Notes: a model not told the origin generated them from the letters alone. Positions 23,341 through 34,565 are shown, counted from the first letter of the stretch. The stretch is 43,005 nt of DNA from an uncultured Rickettsiales bacterium (GCA_913046825.1 CAJWTF010000016.1:1-43005), one strand, 5' to 3'. Made by a program: numbers and translations.

Positions 23341-24041
23341 TGATCTATCAGCATCGGATCGTCATCGCCCGGAGCGGCAAACTCGAGAAACGCCACGTCG
23401 AATTTCAGGCGCATACGATGAACGCCCTCGACGAAGCGGGCTCTGTTCTCATTGGCGCCTGGGAAGTCTATATAGGCAATGAGACCGGCAGTGCCGTCTG
23501 GCAACTACGCCAATTCGAGAGCATGGCTGCCTGGGAAATCCACCAAGATAAGGTACGCGCGGATGCGGCCCTTTCCGCCGCGCGACAACAGAACCTTTAT
23601 CCGCACTTGGACGAGATCAACACATCGATCCTACGGCTCGCTGACGTGTCACCGCCCCTGGCGACTGAGTGGCCCGCCATCGACGACGTTCGGGGACAAG
23701 CGCGTGGTTACATCGAACAGCGCACAATACGGTTTCGCGTCGGTGGCTCTTTAGAGCATCACGCATTCTACCGCGAGAATGTCATGCCGGCGCTGGATAG
23801 AGACGGCGCACGTTTAATTGGATTGTTCGACACGATCATCGGCGACGGCACGACCAACGGCAAATCTATGCAAAGTGTGGAATTGCGACATTTTTCCAAC
23901 CTTACCGCATGGCAGGTTTGGCGCGAGGCGCAAGACGACGATCCCGTGCTTTCCAAACTCATCAAGCAGGACTGGATGCCCTATGTTTTGGAAATGCACA
24001 GCATCCTGATGCGGCCGCTCGACTACAGCCGCATTCGGTGA
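23340..24041 (+). CDS. Double-NIPSNAP-domain protein
   Basis: The 233-residue protein consists of two ferredoxin-like alpha+beta barrel domains of the NIPSNAP family, each of about 105 residues. The first reads RIVIARSGKLEKRHVEF...GSVLIGAWEVYIGNETGSAVWQLRQFESMAAWE, and the second IEQRTIRFRVGGSLEHHAFY...ARLIGLFDTIIGDGT...VELRHFSNLTAWQVW. The two halves look homologous, so a duplication created it. The function of NIPSNAP proteins is unclear, but they are frequently found with acyl-CoA and aromatic catabolic genes. It overlaps the preceding acyl-CoA ligase by one base, so the two are translationally coupled and may share a substrate. Confidence 0.88.
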   Translation: MIYQHRIVIARSGKLEKRHVEFQAHTMNALDEAGSVLIGAWEVYIGNETGSAVWQLRQFESMAAWEIHQDKVRADAALSAARQQNLYPHLDEINTSILRLADVSPPLATEWPAIDDVRGQARGYIEQRTIRFRVGGSLEHHAFYRENVMPALDRDGARLIGLFDTIIGDGTTNGKSMQSVELRHFSNLTAWQVWREAQDDDPVLSKLIKQDWMPYVLEMHSILMRPLDYSRIR

Positions 24042-24054
24042 CAGAAACGTCTGC

Positions 24055-24816
24055 CTAGTACTGGATACGTGTCGTCGCCGCGCCGTCGACCACTAGGTTC
24101 ACACCGCTGATATAACTGGCGGCAGGACTGGCGAGGAATACCGCGCCGTTGGCAACTTCTTCCGGAGTGCAAAAACGGCCCATGGGATTGCGTTTCATCG
24201 CCATCGCGAAGCGATCAGGGTCTTCAGTTTTGTTGCGCTCCCACACCCCGCCTTCGAAATACACCGCGCCTGGCGACACTGAATTCGCGCGAATACCTTT
24301 GGCTGCGAAATTAGTACTGATCCCGGACATGTAACTAATCAGCGCTGCCTTCACACCACTATAGGCGCGCACACCACCTGACACATTCACTGCCGCCGTA
24401 CTTGAGATCGAAACAATCGATCCACACTCGGATTTCTCAAGATAGGGCATCGCACTTTCAACGGCCCGCACGGTGCCTAGAATGTCGACATCGAGGCCGC
24501 GTTGCCACGCCTCTTCATCCGCACCCACGACCAAAGAACTCGCGTTCGCGACCAGAATATCGACCCCGCCCAAGGCCTCTGCGCTCGCTTTCATCCAAGC
24601 CCGGAATGCGCCATCGTCAGTGACATCCGCCGTCATCCCGATAACTTGGGTATCGCCCCCAGAAAGAGCGTTCACCGCGTCCGTCACGTCTGCTTCATTT
24701 CGAGCACAAAATCCGACGTGGCAGCCTTCCGAGACAAGTAGGTCGACAATACGCCGTCCGATGCCTTTCGAGCCACCGGTCACGATGGCCCTTTTACCGC
24801 TGAGACCCAAGTCCAT
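24055..24816 (-). CDS. Short-chain dehydrogenase/reductase
   Basis: The 253-residue classical SDR has the cofactor motif TGGSKGIGRR (about 13-22), the NxxxN-like VANASS, the catalytic serine in SIVSISSTAAVN, the YSGVK (Y-x3-K) active site near residue 155 and the C-terminal NLVVDGA. The position after the second strand is occupied by CARNE, with an arginine close to it, which favours NADP(H). It oxidises or reduces a hydroxy or keto group, probably on an acyl-CoA or a small molecule. It lies in the same direction as gltD with a 38-base gap and may be transcribed with it, but no functional link to glutamate synthesis is evident. Confidence 0.92.
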   Translation of the reverse strand: MDLGLSGKRAIVTGGSKGIGRRIVDLLVSEGCHVGFCARNEADVTDAVNALSGGDTQVIGMTADVTDDGAFRAWMKASAEALGGVDILVANASSLVVGADEEAWQRGLDVDILGTVRAVESAMPYLEKSECGSIVSISSTAAVNVSGGVRAYSGVKAALISYMSGISTNFAAKGIRANSVSPGAVYFEGGVWERNKTEDPDRFAMAMKRNPMGRFCTPEEVANGAVFLASPAASYISGVNLVVDGAATTRIQY

Positions 24817-24854
24817 CGTATTTCTCCCCTATCCGATTTTCTTGATTACGCGAC

Positions 24855-26297
24855 TTAACGCGGCAGATCGGTAGTGCCCATCAGGTATTCGTCGATAGAG
24901 CGCGCGCATTGACGACCTTCGCGGATCGCCCAAACGACCAGCGATTGGCCGCGCCGCATATCACCAGCGGCAAAGACCTTATCCACCGATGTACGGTACT
25001 CCTCCGTGTTCGCGTCGACATTGCCGCGCGGGTCGAGTTTCAGACCAAGCGTCTCGACCATGCCTTCCTGCACCGGATGCACGAACCCCATGGCGAGAAG
25101 CACCAAATCAGCCTTCAATTCGAACTCAGAGCCGTCGACTTCCTGCATCTCCATGCGGCCCTCCTCACCTGTCGCCCACTCGAGACGAATACCGTTCAGT
25201 GCCGTCACTTTACTATTGGTTCCTGAGAACGTCTTCGTGCCCAGTGACCAATCGCGCTCACAGCCTTCTTCGTGGGAACTGGAGGTGCGCAGCTTCATCG
25301 GCCAATCGGGCCAGGTCAGCGCCTTGTTTTCGCGCTCCGGCGGTTGCGGCAGTAATTCCAACTGGGTGACGGATTTGGCACCGTGACGGATTGAAGTGCC
25401 AACACAATCCGAGCCCGTATCACCGCCACCGATGACGACGACATGCTTGTCCGTCGCCATGATCGACACATCGTCCGGCACGTCCACGCCCGCATTCCGG
25501 TCGTTTTGCTGGGAGAGAAATTCCATTGCAAAGTGGACACCGTCGAACTCACGACCCGGCACCGGTAAATCACGGGGCTTCTCGGCGCCACCACACAGAG
25601 CTACCGCGTCAAAATCAGTCATCAGCGTTTCAATTTCGAGATTCACACCGACATGGCTGTTGGAGCGGAATTCGACCCCTTCGGCCTGCATTTGCGCCAT
25701 TCGCCGGTCGATCAGGTGCTTCTCCATCTTAAAGTCGGGAATACCGATCCGCATAAGTCCGCCGATCCGCTCGCTTTTCTCGAAGACAACAACTTTATGA
25801 CCAGCTCGCGCAAGCTGTTGCGCACAGGCGAGGCCGGCGGGGCCGGAACCGATAACCGCGACGCGCTTATCAGTATGACGGGCTGGCGGCAGTGGCCTAA
25901 TCCAACCTTCTTCCCAACCGCGATCGACAATCGAACATTCAATAGTTTTAATCGTCACCGGCGCATCGTCGATGTTCAATGTACAGGCCGCCTCGCATGG
26001 AGCGGGGCAGATGCGGCCAGTGAATTCTGGAAAATTATTAGTGGAGTGGAGCGTATCCAGGGCTTCCCGCCATTTGTTGCGATAGACCAGATCGTTCCAT
26101 TCCGGAATAATATTGTTCACCGGGCAGCCCTGATGACAATACGGAATGCCGCAATCCATGCAGCGCGCACCTTGTTCGGAAGCTTTTTCCGAAGATAAAG
26201 GAATCATGAACTCCTTGTAGTGATTAACGCGCTCCTCAACCGGAGCATAGCGCCGGTCGTCTCGCTCAATCTCGAGGAATCCAGTCGGGTTACCCAT
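24855..26297 (-). CDS. gltD: Glutamate synthase [NADPH], small subunit
   Basis: This 480-residue beta subunit of bacterial glutamate synthase passes electrons from NADPH through FAD and iron-sulfur centres to GltB. The N-terminal cysteine clusters are visible: C46, C49, C54 and C58 in [13 protein letters not shown], and a second set in CPAPCEAAC near residues 97-105. The FAD site is [19 protein letters not shown] (about 148) and the NADPH site GGGDTGSDC (about 290). The C-terminal ATG-like motif [18 protein letters not shown] closes the FAD domain. The gene starts 3 bases after the gltB stop, so both are one operon, in the order gltB-gltD. GGAG precedes the ATG. Confidence 0.97.
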   Translation of the reverse strand: MGNPTGFLEIERDDRRYAPVEERVNHYKEFMIPLSSEKASEQGARCMDCGIPYCHQGCPVNNIIPEWNDLVYRNKWREALDTLHSTNNFPEFTGRICPAPCEAACTLNIDDAPVTIKTIECSIVDRGWEEGWIRPLPPARHTDKRVAVIGSGPAGLACAQQLARAGHKVVVFEKSERIGGLMRIGIPDFKMEKHLIDRRMAQMQAEGVEFRSNSHVGVNLEIETLMTDFDAVALCGGAEKPRDLPVPGREFDGVHFAMEFLSQQNDRNAGVDVPDDVSIMATDKHVVVIGGGDTGSDCVGTSIRHGAKSVTQLELLPQPPERENKALTWPDWPMKLRTSSSHEEGCERDWSLGTKTFSGTNSKVTALNGIRLEWATGEEGRMEMQEVDGSEFELKADLVLLAMGFVHPVQEGMVETLGLKLDPRGNVDANTEEYRTSVDKVFAAGDMRRGQSLVVWAIREGRQCARSIDEYLMGTTDLPR

Positions 26298-26300
26298 GAT

Positions 26301-29300
26301 TTATTCTCCGCCCGCAGCAGCCGCGCTGCGCTCCTCCAATTCGGTCTTGGCCTGCATTTCATGCAACGCCCGTCGGTATTCTACCGGCATGACCTTCACG
26401 AACTTCGGAAGATAGTTGACCCAATCATCGAGAATGGTGCGCGCCCGGTCACTACCGGTATAGCGCTGATGATTCTCGATAAGTTCCCGCAAGCGCCGTT
26501 CGTCATAACGCGTCATATCAGACGACGGGTCGATGCCATCATCATTCGCCGCGCGTTCTTCCCTCGGCACCGCCTCCAACTCCACCATGCTCTTGTTGCA
26601 AAGACTGTTAAAAGCGTTCTTCTCGTCGAGCACATAGGCGATTCCACCGGACATGCCGGCCGCGAAATTACGCCCCGTTTCACCTAATACAACGACGACA
26701 CCGCCGGTCATATATTCGGCCCCGTGATCGCCACAACCTTCGACGACTGCCGATGCACCGGAGTTCCGTACTGCAAACCGCTCGCCCGCCACGCCACGGA
26801 AATAACATTCGCCCGCAATGGCGCCGTAGAGCACCGTATTACCGACGATGATGTTCTTTTCCGGGACAAGCTGACTATCCGGCGAGGGGTAGATGGCAAT
26901 GCGGCCGCCGGACAATCCCTTACCGACATAATCGTTCGCGTCGCCGACCAACTCGAACGAGACACCATGCGACAACCAGGCTCCGAAGCTCTGCCCGGCA
27001 TTCCCGGTAAATTTCACATGGATCGAATCTTCGGATAGGCCCGCATGGCCATGCTGTTTCGCGATTTCGCCCGACATCATCGCGCCGACCGTGCGATTTA
27101 TGTTGCGGATCGGGCTCTCGAAACTAACCGGCGCGCCACCGTCGATAGCGTCCCTCGCTTTCACGATCAGCTCATTATCAAGCGCCTTCTCCAAGCCATG
27201 ATTTTGATCCTCGCAGTTGAAAAGTGCCACGCCTTCGACCGCCTCGATGGGTGCTAAGAGGCGCGACAAATCAATGTTCTGCGCTTTCCAATGATTAACC
27301 GCGCCGTCCATGTCGAGGATATCGCGGCGACCAATCATCTCGTTGATGGTTCGGAAGCCGAGTTCCGCCATGATCTCGCGAACTTCAGTGGCAATATATG
27401 TGAAGAAATTGACCACATGTTCGGGCTGACCGGTGAAGCGCTTGCGCAATTCAGGGTCCATGCTCGCGACACCAACCGGGCATGTATTGAGATGACACTT
27501 CCGCATCATGATACAGCCTTCGGAAATCAGAGCCGCCGTGGCAAAACCAAACTCGTCGGCACCAAGTAAAGCTCCGATAATGACATCGCGTCCCGTCCGC
27601 AAACCACCATCGACCTGTACAGCGATGCGACCCCGAAGGCCGTTCATGACCAGTGTTTGATGGGTTTCTGCCAAGCCAAGCTCCCACGGGCCACCTGCAT
27701 TTAGCAATGAGGTCAGAGGACTAGCGCCAGTTCCTCCATCATGTCCTGAGATTGTGACATGATCAGAATACGCCTTGCTTACTCCTGCCGCGACCGTACC
27801 AACACCAACTTCCGAGACCAACTTTACCGAAATACGCGCCTGCGGATTGACGTTCTTCAGATCGTGGATGAGTTGAGCCAAATCCTCGATTGAATAGATG
27901 TCGTGGTGCGGCGGCGGCGAAATCAAGCCGACGCCCGGTGTCGAATGCCGCACGCGAGCAATCCATTCATCGACCTTGTCGCCCGGTAGTTGGCCGCCTT
28001 CGCCGGGTTTTGCGCCTTGAGCCATCTTGATCTGAATGTCATCCGCATTGACCAAATACTCCGTCGTCACACCGAAGCGACCCGACGCGACCTGCTTAAT
28101 CCGCGAGCGCATGGAGTCGCCGTTCTCCATCGTACCGAAGCGGATAGCTTCCTCGCCTCCCTCCCCAGTGTTGGAGCGCCCGCCGAGACGGTTCATGGCT
28201 ATGGCCAAATTCGTGTGCGCTTCCCATGAGATGGAGCCGAAGGACATGGCGCCGGTCGCGAAGCGCTTCACGATTTCGGAGATCGGTTCGACTTCGTCGA
28301 CAGAGATCGCCTCACGGTCGGACTTGATATCGAACAAGCCGCGCAAATTCTTAAACTTGGTGGTCTGATCGTTGACCTTCGAGGTGTAGGTCTTGAATAG
28401 CTTGTAATTGGCACTGCGGACCGCGTGCTGGAGCGTGCCGATGGTCTCCGGCGTCCAAACGTGTTCCTCACCCCGGATGCGATAAGCGAGATCACCACCG
28501 ACATCCAAGTCGCTGCGATAGATCGGCGCGTCGCCATACGCCGTTGCGTGGCGGCGTTCCGTTTCTTCCGCGATTTCAGTCAGACCCGCGCCTTCGACCT
28601 TCGTCGCAGTGCCGGTAAAATAATCCTCGACGAATTTGCTCGACAATCCGACCGCATCGAATATCTGCGCGCCGCAATATGACTGATAGGTGGAGATGCC
28701 CATCTTCGACATCACCTTCATCATGCCTTTGCCGACAGCCTTGATATAATGTTTATGCGCGGTCTCGTCGTCGATCTCATTCGTGGTCTCGTGCACGAGG
28801 TTGCTCAACGTGTCGAAAGCGAGATACGGGTTCATTGCCTCAGCGCCATATCCCGCCAACAGGCAGAAATCATGGACACGGCGGGCCTCGCCAGTCTCCA
28901 GCACCAAGCCCACTTCCGTGCGCAACCCTTCGCGAATTAGGTGATGGTGAACCGCCCCAGTCGCCAACAAAGCGGGCACGGCAACATGCTTCGCATCGAC
29001 CCCACGATCGGACAGGATAATGATGTTATAATTTTGTTTTTCAACGACTCTTTGCGCTTCTTCGCAAATGCGTTGGATCGCAACCTCCATCGTCACGGCA
29101 TCATCACCATCACAGCGATAACAGATATCCAAGGTATAGGTCCGGAATGACCCATCAACATGGTTCTCGATCCGCCGAATCCGCTCCAAATCCGTATTCG
29201 ATAGTATCGGTTGATCGACTTCGAGGCGCTTATGCTTACCACCCGAGCCAAGATCCATTAAGTCTGGGCGCGGCCCGATAAAGCTCACCAGCGACATCAC

Positions 29301-30941
29301 CAATTCTTCGCGGATCGGATCGATGGGAGGATTCGTGACCTGCGCGAAATTCTGGAAAAAATAATCGGAGAGCATCCGTGGCTTGTCGGAGAGCGGGGCG
29401 AGCGGGATATCGCGGCCCATGGAGCCAATCGGGTCCTCGCCCTTCACCGCCATCGGATCAAGGAAGAACTTCACGTCTTCCCGCGTGTAACCAAATGCCT
29501 GCTGCATATCGAGCAGGGTCTCACTATCTGCCGCCATCGGACCGATTTCCGCAGGCAGGTCGGAAAGATGAATTTGGGTCTGGTCGAGCCAGTCCTGATA
29601 GGGATAGGCATCAGCCAAATCAGATTTGAGTTCCTCGTCGGAGATGATCCGGTGCTCTTCTAGATCGACCACCAACATCTTGCCCGGCTGCAGGCGCCAT
29701 TTGCTGACAATTTTCTCTTCCGGGATATCCGGCAGCACGCCGACTTCGGACGCCATGATGACGAGGCCGTCATCGGTCACAATATAGCGGGCGGGGCGCA
29801 GTCCATTGCGGTCAAGCGTCGCCGCGATTTGCTTTCCATCCGTGAACGCCATCGCCGCCGGCCCATCCCACGGCTCCATCAGGGCCGAATAATACTCATA
29901 GAAGGCGCGGCGTTTCGGATCCATCAGATCATTACCGCTCCACGCTTCCGGGATCATCAGCATCATCGCATGGGAGAGCGAATAACCGCCCATCACCAAC
30001 AATTCGAGCGCATTGTCGAAGGTCGAGGAATCAGACGGGCTGTCGCCGATGACCGGCCACAGTTTCTCTAAATCGTCACCGAGGACCTTGGATTTCATGT
30101 TATGGCGGCGGGCATTCATCCAGTTGATGTTGCCACGCACAGTATTGATCTCGCCGTTATGGCAGAGGAAGCGAAACGGCTGCGCCAGACGCCAGGACGG
30201 GAAAGTATTGGTCGAGAACCGCTGATGGAACAATGCCATCGCTGTTGCGAAGTCCGTATCCTGGAAGTCGAGGTAGAATTTCGAGAGATTGGGCGCCAAC
30301 ACCATTCCTTTGTAGACCATGGTGTGTGTTGACATTGAGACGACGTAGAAATCCCGCCATGCGGTGGCATTCTTATCCCAAAGCGCGTGATGCGCCTGTT
30401 TGCGGATGACATAGAGTTTGCGCTGGAAAGCCTCTGAATCCGGTGTCTCCGGCCCGCGCTGAATCAAAACCTGCCGGATGATCGGCTCTGCTTCCTTGAC
30501 GCTCTCGCCAAGGACGCGGTTGTCGACCGGCACATCGCGCCAACCGATCAAAATTTGTCCCTCACGCGAGATCGAGGTTTCGATTGCCTCTGCCGCGAGA
30601 TCGCACTTCGTCGGATCGTTCGGCAGAAACACCATGCCGACCGCGTAGTCACCAACCGGCGGCAAGGTAATACCGCGCTCAGAGAAAACCTTGCGCATGA
30701 AGCCGTCAGGAATTTGAATCAAAATGCCCGCGCCGTCGCCTGCCAACGGATCGGCACCGATAGCGCCCCGGTGATCAAGGTTTTGGACGATCTCAAGCGC
30801 CTGGTGGACGATTTCGTGTTTCGGCTCGTTATGGATGTTCGCTATGAAACCGAATCCGCACGCATCGTGCTCATTGACGGGGTCATAGAGTCCCTGCTCA
30901 ATAGGCAAACCAATATTGTTGCGCCGGATCTCGTGGCTCAT
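26301..30941 (-). CDS. gltB: Glutamate synthase [NADPH], large subunit
   Basis: This 1546-residue alpha subunit converts glutamine and 2-oxoglutarate to two glutamates. The N-terminal nucleophile is Cys28 (ACGFGF), exposed after removal of a 27-residue propeptide. Domains in order are the class II amidotransferase (about 28-430), a central domain, the FMN-binding synthase domain with the 3Fe-4S cysteines in CHLNTCPVG (about residue 1150), and the C-terminal GXGXG beta-helix (from about 1270, with SGGRIAIYP and [12 protein letters not shown]). The length is usual for the family. GGGAG lies 7 bases before the ATG at 30939-30941. The upstream A+T-rich stretch probably carries the promoter. It lies just upstream of gltD. 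Confidence 0.98.
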   Translation of the reverse strand: MSHEIRRNNIGLPIEQGLYDPVNEHDACGFGFIANIHNEPKHEIVHQALEIVQNLDHRGAIGADPLAGDGAGILIQIPDGFMRKVFSERGITLPPVGDYAVGMVFLPNDPTKCDLAAEAIETSISREGQILIGWRDVPVDNRVLGESVKEAEPIIRQVLIQRGPETPDSEAFQRKLYVIRKQAHHALWDKNATAWRDFYVVSMSTHTMVYKGMVLAPNLSKFYLDFQDTDFATAMALFHQRFSTNTFPSWRLAQPFRFLCHNGEINTVRGNINWMNARRHNMKSKVLGDDLEKLWPVIGDSPSDSSTFDNALELLVMGGYSLSHAMMLMIPEAWSGNDLMDPKRRAFYEYYSALMEPWDGPAAMAFTDGKQIAATLDRNGLRPARYIVTDDGLVIMASEVGVLPDIPEEKIVSKWRLQPGKMLVVDLEEHRIISDEELKSDLADAYPYQDWLDQTQIHLSDLPAEIGPMAADSETLLDMQQAFGYTREDVKFFLDPMAVKGEDPIGSMGRDIPLAPLSDKPRMLSDYFFQNFAQVTNPPIDPIREELVMSLVSFIGPRPDLMDLGSGGKHKRLEVDQPILSNTDLERIRRIENHVDGSFRTYTLDICYRCDGDDAVTMEVAIQRICEEAQRVVEKQNYNIIILSDRGVDAKHVAVPALLATGAVHHHLIREGLRTEVGLVLETGEARRVHDFCLLAGYGAEAMNPYLAFDTLSNLVHETTNEIDDETAHKHYIKAVGKGMMKVMSKMGISTYQSYCGAQIFDAVGLSSKFVEDYFTGTATKVEGAGLTEIAEETERRHATAYGDAPIYRSDLDVGGDLAYRIRGEEHVWTPETIGTLQHAVRSANYKLFKTYTSKVNDQTTKFKNLRGLFDIKSDREAISVDEVEPISEIVKRFATGAMSFGSISWEAHTNLAIAMNRLGGRSNTGEGGEEAIRFGTMENGDSMRSRIKQVASGRFGVTTEYLVNADDIQIKMAQGAKPGEGGQLPGDKVDEWIARVRHSTPGVGLISPPPHHDIYSIEDLAQLIHDLKNVNPQARISVKLVSEVGVGTVAAGVSKAYSDHVTISGHDGGTGASPLTSLLNAGGPWELGLAETHQTLVMNGLRGRIAVQVDGGLRTGRDVIIGALLGADEFGFATAALISEGCIMMRKCHLNTCPVGVASMDPELRKRFTGQPEHVVNFFTYIATEVREIMAELGFRTINEMIGRRDILDMDGAVNHWKAQNIDLSRLLAPIEAVEGVALFNCEDQNHGLEKALDNELIVKARDAIDGGAPVSFESPIRNINRTVGAMMSGEIAKQHGHAGLSEDSIHVKFTGNAGQSFGAWLSHGVSFELVGDANDYVGKGLSGGRIAIYPSPDSQLVPEKNIIVGNTVLYGAIAGECYFRGVAGERFAVRNSGASAVVEGCGDHGAEYMTGGVVVVLGETGRNFAAGMSGGIAYVLDEKNAFNSLCNKSMVELEAVPREERAANDDGIDPSSDMTRYDERRLRELIENHQRYTGSDRARTILDDWVNYLPKFVKVMPVEYRRALHEMQAKTELEERSAAAAGGE

Positions 30942-31306
30942 GCGTTAACTCCCAATAGGCTCCGCGGAGAGCCGAATTAAATAGCAAGCTCCAGCGGAAA
31001 CAAAAAATGGTTTCTTTTACCAAAATATAAATTTAATAATATCAAGGCTTTAAGATGGGGATTCCGAGTCTATTTTCAAGCTTGGGATCGTTTGATTTTA
31101 AGAATCCGTTGAAATCCGACAATTTGCCCCGTTTCAGCCGGAAGATATCCTCTCCCGTCCTCGTTCCTCAAATTTCAGGCCCAAATCCCGGATCGCATGC
31201 CGCGGCCGGAATAACACCAAATCGAAATCTGTCATTCCAAGGCGGTCGTTAAACCGAACCCGAAACTATGGCCTGAGCATGACATTTCACTTGCTCGTAG
31301 CATTCG
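30942..31306. other. 365-base intergenic region upstream of gltB
   Basis: The first hundred bases are A+T-rich, suitable for the gltB promoter on the minus strand: a TTGATA on that strand at about 31041-31046 could be its -35, without a convincing -10. The rest, up to the end of the racemase-like gene, shows no recognisable gene, RNA or repeat. A 65-codon frame at 31055-31252 has no ribosome-binding site or coding character. Confidence 0.5.
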
Positions 31307-32077
31307 CTAAAGCCCGAGCAAACGGCTCTCCGCTATCCCCTTTGTCTCGATTTCGGCGAGCGTCAGCATGTGCCACAGCAGCGACAGGTTGCTCGATAAC
31401 ACGGGTTTTCCGAGCCGTTCTTCCGCCGCCGCAATCATGCCGGCGCAGCGTAGGTTCGTGCAGGAAATAAACACTGCTTCCGTGTCACTCCCCTCGCCCG
31501 CCACCACCGCGGCCTCAAGGATTGATTGCGACGTGATACGGGCGACATTTGCCTCGACTTCCTCGTCGAAGGTGGTCACGCCTGCAATATCGAAGCCGCC
31601 CGCCTCGAACATTTTCACGATGTCCCCAGTCACCGCGACATTGTAAGGCGTCAACACCGCAATCCGCTGGATGCCGAGCGCCCTTAGCCCTGCCTTAGCG
31701 GCTGTCGCTGGGTTTGTCGGCCTCACGCCAGGCCGTGCCGAGGTTATCAAGCTCGCCACGCGGTCCTCTCCGATCACCGAAGAGGCGGAGGTACAGGCAT
31801 AGCCAATCACATCAAAATTGGCGCCGACGGGAAACAATCCAATGGCGGTGCCCAAATCCGCCTCCATGGCGGTCAATGTATCGTGGGTCACCGCTTCACC
31901 GCTCGGGATGCGGGTGTGATGCAAAATAACAGAACGGTCTCTTAGGTAGTCGCGAAACTCGTCTTCGATCGTCTCTTCCGCCCGCAAAACCACCAATCCC
32001 AGGGTGGGCGAGCGGGCGCCTTCATCCTCGACAACATAGGGAGCGGATGCGACCATAGATAAATGTTTTCCTTCCAT
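31307..32077 (-). CDS. Maleate isomerase / Asp-Glu racemase-family protein
   Basis: The 256-residue protein matches the group of the Asp/Glu/hydantoin racemase superfamily that includes maleate cis-trans isomerase, arylmalonate decarboxylase and EutA. The two active-site cysteines are in GYACTSASSVIG (about residue 95) and FISCTNLRCAG (about 205). A first part with GARSPTLGLVVLRAEETIEDEF and a middle RIAVLTPYNVAVTGDIVKMFEAGGFDI fit this family. The likely reaction is isomerisation or decarboxylation of a small dicarboxylic acid. The start is uncertain: an ATG at 32056 has an AAGGA upstream, while the ATG at 32077 used here has none. It is divergent from the DHA2 transporter, separated by 95 bases. 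Confidence 0.86.
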   Translation of the reverse strand: MEGKHLSMVASAPYVVEDEGARSPTLGLVVLRAEETIEDEFRDYLRDRSVILHHTRIPSGEAVTHDTLTAMEADLGTAIGLFPVGANFDVIGYACTSASSVIGEDRVASLITSARPGVRPTNPATAAKAGLRALGIQRIAVLTPYNVAVTGDIVKMFEAGGFDIAGVTTFDEEVEANVARITSQSILEAAVVAGEGSDTEAVFISCTNLRCAGMIAAAEERLGKPVLSSNLSLLWHMLTLAEIETKGIAESRLLGL

Positions 32078-32172
32078 CGCTCAGGTTTCGACTACCAAAT
32101 TTCTGATTGTAAGGGCGATTCACCCGGCGCGCGATACTTCTTAACTCTGCTCCCCGATAATCGCACTCCCGA

Positions 32173-33723
32173 ATGAGCACCAGCGACGTCCTTTTCGCCC
32201 GTTTTGGGCCCAAATACCGATGGGTGGTTACTGTCGTGGCGCTGATGGCGTTCTTCTGCATGGTCTTCGCTAGCTCAATGATCAATGTGGCAATACCGAA
32301 CGTCATGGGCGCCTATGGTGTCGGTCAGGACAAGGCGCAGTTTCTCTCCAGCGCCTTCCTCGCAACCACGGTGACGAGCCTGCTCGCCAACACCTGGCTG
32401 ATCGCGCGGTTCGGACAACCCGCCACCTTCTCCGCCAGTTTGATCGTCTTTATCTTCGGCAGTGTTGTCAGCAGTTTTGCCCCGACCCTCGACATGATCA
32501 TCGTCGGTCGCGTTATCCAAGGGTTCGGCGCGGGCGTTATCCAGCCGCTGGTCATGGTGCTGCTGTTTGACATTTTCCCGCGGGAAAAACGTGGTGTTGC
32601 GATGGGCCTGTTCAGCATGGGTGTTGCCTTCGCACTTGGTCTGGCACCGGCACTCGGCGGCATCGTGGTCGACACATTAGGATGGCGATATGTCTTCCTC
32701 ATCCCGGTCCCAGTCGCCCTCATCTCCCTTGCGATGGGCGTCTTCTTCATACCGGAACGGAAGAGCCGGGGGCCAGCCGGAAAATTCGATTATCTCGGCT
32801 ACGCACTCATGTGCGGTTTTGTCTTCTGCCTGATGACGATCCTCGGCAACGGACAACGGTGGGGTTGGGCCTCAGACGACATCGCCATTCTCCTTACAAT
32901 CATGGTCCTGTCGCTGATCGGTTTCGTTTTCTCCCAACAGCGCCCCCAAGGCAGCCTGATGGATGTGAGCGTGTTCCGAAACTTTCGCTTCTGCACCGTG
33001 ATCACCGTGTCTTTCTTTTACGGCATGGGCAGTTTCGCGCAAAACTACGCCTTCCCCATCTTCAGCCAAATAGTCCAGGGCTATACGCCGACCCTCGCGG
33101 GGGCACTTCTGTTGCCAGGGGCCATCCTGGTCGCGTTTATCCTCCCGCTGACCGGCAAGCTGGCGGACCGCTTCCCGCCTCACTTACTAATATTCGGGGG
33201 ACAGTTCATCTTCATCGCCAGCGCCCTGGCGCTGGCGGACGCAGATGTCGATACGGTATTCTGGGTGATCGCTTTCTATCTCTTGATTGGCCGCCTCGGC
33301 ATCGCGCTGATCTCACCTTGCGTTAACAGCGCCGCCCTCGCCGCCTTGCCGCAGGAAAAAGTCAATGCGGGTGCGGGAATCGTTAATCTGTTCCTGATGT
33401 TGGGCGGCTCCACGGGAATCAGTGGTTTGGTGGTCGTTCTAGAGCGCCGCACCCAATTACACAGCGACGCGCTGACCGCGACCCAGAACGCCGGCAACGA
33501 CTCCACCAAGGCACTTTTAGGCGAAGTTCAACGGGTGTTGGGCGCCGAAGGCATTCCCGATGCGGCACACAGCCAAATCGCGCTCAAGTATCTCGGCGAC
33601 GTGGTTGAGGCGCAGGCCAATACGCTTGGCTTCCAAGACGGCTTCCTTTGGGTCGCCATAGCCGCCCTCGCCTCCCTGCTGCCTACCACCGTCATGATGT
33701 TGCAGAAGCGGCGACGGTCATGA
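32173..33723 (+). CDS. DHA2-family (EmrB/QacA-type) MFS transporter
   Basis: The 516-residue protein has about 14 predicted membrane segments, the usual number for DHA2 drug:proton antiporters of the inner membrane. Typical elements are ASSMINVAIPNVMGAYG in helix 1, IARFGQPATFSASLIVFIFGS after helix 2 (a variant motif A), GRVIQGFGAGVIQPL in helix 4, and the antiporter motif C as GVAFALGLAPALGGIVVD in helix 5. It should export a toxic compound or a metabolite; the substrate is unknown. No periplasmic adaptor or TolC-like gene is adjacent. It is followed by a dispersed palindrome and an enoyl-CoA hydratase gene. Confidence 0.92.
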   Translation: MSTSDVLFARFGPKYRWVVTVVALMAFFCMVFASSMINVAIPNVMGAYGVGQDKAQFLSSAFLATTVTSLLANTWLIARFGQPATFSASLIVFIFGSVVSSFAPTLDMIIVGRVIQGFGAGVIQPLVMVLLFDIFPREKRGVAMGLFSMGVAFALGLAPALGGIVVDTLGWRYVFLIPVPVALISLAMGVFFIPERKSRGPAGKFDYLGYALMCGFVFCLMTILGNGQRWGWASDDIAILLTIMVLSLIGFVFSQQRPQGSLMDVSVFRNFRFCTVITVSFFYGMGSFAQNYAFPIFSQIVQGYTPTLAGALLLPGAILVAFILPLTGKLADRFPPHLLIFGGQFIFIASALALADADVDTVFWVIAFYLLIGRLGIALISPCVNSAALAALPQEKVNAGAGIVNLFLMLGGSTGISGLVVVLERRTQLHSDALTATQNAGNDSTKALLGEVQRVLGAEGIPDAAHSQIALKYLGDVVEAQANTLGFQDGFLWVAIAALASLLPTTVMMLQKRRRS

Positions 33724-33733
33724 ATAAAGTCCC

Positions 33734-33776
33734 CTCACCCTAACCCGCTTCCCGTGCGGTAGAGGGTTAGGGTGAG
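33734..33776. repeat. Palindromic dispersed repeat (CTCACCCTAACCC type)
   Basis: CTCACCCTAACCC at 33734-33746 and its exact reverse complement GGGTTAGGGTGAG at 33764-33776 form a 13-bp perfect stem with a 17-base loop. It follows the transporter stop by 10 bases and could protect or end its messenger. It resembles REP-like repeats scattered through proteobacterial genomes. Confidence 0.78.
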
Positions 33777-33800
33777 ACGGCAGACCACAAGGAATCCATC

Positions 33801-34565
33801 ATGAAAACCGGCATTGACCTCAACATCAAAGGCGAGCTCGCCTTCCTCACACTCAACAGACCGAAGCAACGAAACGCACTCGACCTGCAATCCGCCAACG
33901 ATTTCCAGGCCGCGGTGTGGGATATCGATGCGAACGATACCGTTCAAGCAGTCGTCCTGACCGGCAGCGGCGGCATCTTTTGCGCCGGGGCGGATTTGGG
34001 CGAAATGGCCGACAAAGGAGCGGTCTATCGCCCCTGGGCGGGTGCGGACGGCCCGTTGGCCAAACCCTCTACAAAACCCGTCATCGCCGCTGTTGAGGGC
34101 CACGCGGTTGCGGGCGGTCTCGGTGTCGCCCTTTGGGCCGATTTACGGGTCGCCAGCGAGACAGCCGTCTTCGGCGTCTTCTGCCGCCGCTTCGGTGTGC
34201 CAATGAGCGACGGCACACCAACCCGCCTTCCCAAGATCATCGGCCGCTCCCGTGCCCTCGACATGTTGTTGACTGGCCGCCCAGTCCGCGCCGAGGAAGC
34301 CCTCCACATCGGCCTCGCCGACCGCCTCGCGCCGGAGGGACAGGCGTTGGAGATGGCGACCGCCCTCGCCCGAGCAATCAGCCAATTCCCCCCACTGGCC
34401 ATGCGCGCCGACCGAGACGCCGCCTGGGCCGCCTTCGACGATGACGAAGCCGCAATGCTGATCGTAGAAGACGAGGGAGCACAGGCCGCCAAAAAAGTTG
34501 AGGCGGCAGCAGGGGCCGCTCGATTTAAGGACGGTGTCGGCAAAGGTGGAGCATTCAACGGTTGA
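33801..34565 (+). CDS. Enoyl-CoA hydratase/isomerase family protein
   Basis: The 254-residue crotonase-fold protein shows the first oxyanion-hole loop as GSGGIFCAGADLGEM (about residue 53-67) and the second as GHAVAGGLGVALWADLRVASE (about 97-117). The following FGVFCRRFGVPMSDGTPTRLPKIIG replaces the PE(I/V)xLG...GGTQRL signature of true hydratases, so the catalytic glutamates appear to be missing and another crotonase reaction is likely (isomerase, hydrolase or decarboxylase type). AAGGA precedes the ATG. It lies upstream of two dioxygenase genes and may share a pathway with them. It is different from the hydratase at 8388-9152. Confidence 0.9.
   Translation: MKTGIDLNIKGELAFLTLNRPKQRNALDLQSANDFQAAVWDIDANDTVQAVVLTGSGGIFCAGADLGEMADKGAVYRPWAGADGPLAKPSTKPVIAAVEGHAVAGGLGVALWADLRVASETAVFGVFCRRFGVPMSDGTPTRLPKIIGRSRALDMLLTGRPVRAEEALHIGLADRLAPEGQALEMATALARAISQFPPLAMRADRDAAWAAFDDDEAAMLIVEDEGAQAAKKVEAAAGAARFKDGVGKGGAFNG

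Noticed and set aside
31055..31252. 65-codon frame in the gap before gltB
   Set aside because: No ribosome-binding site, no recognisable domain and unusual composition.
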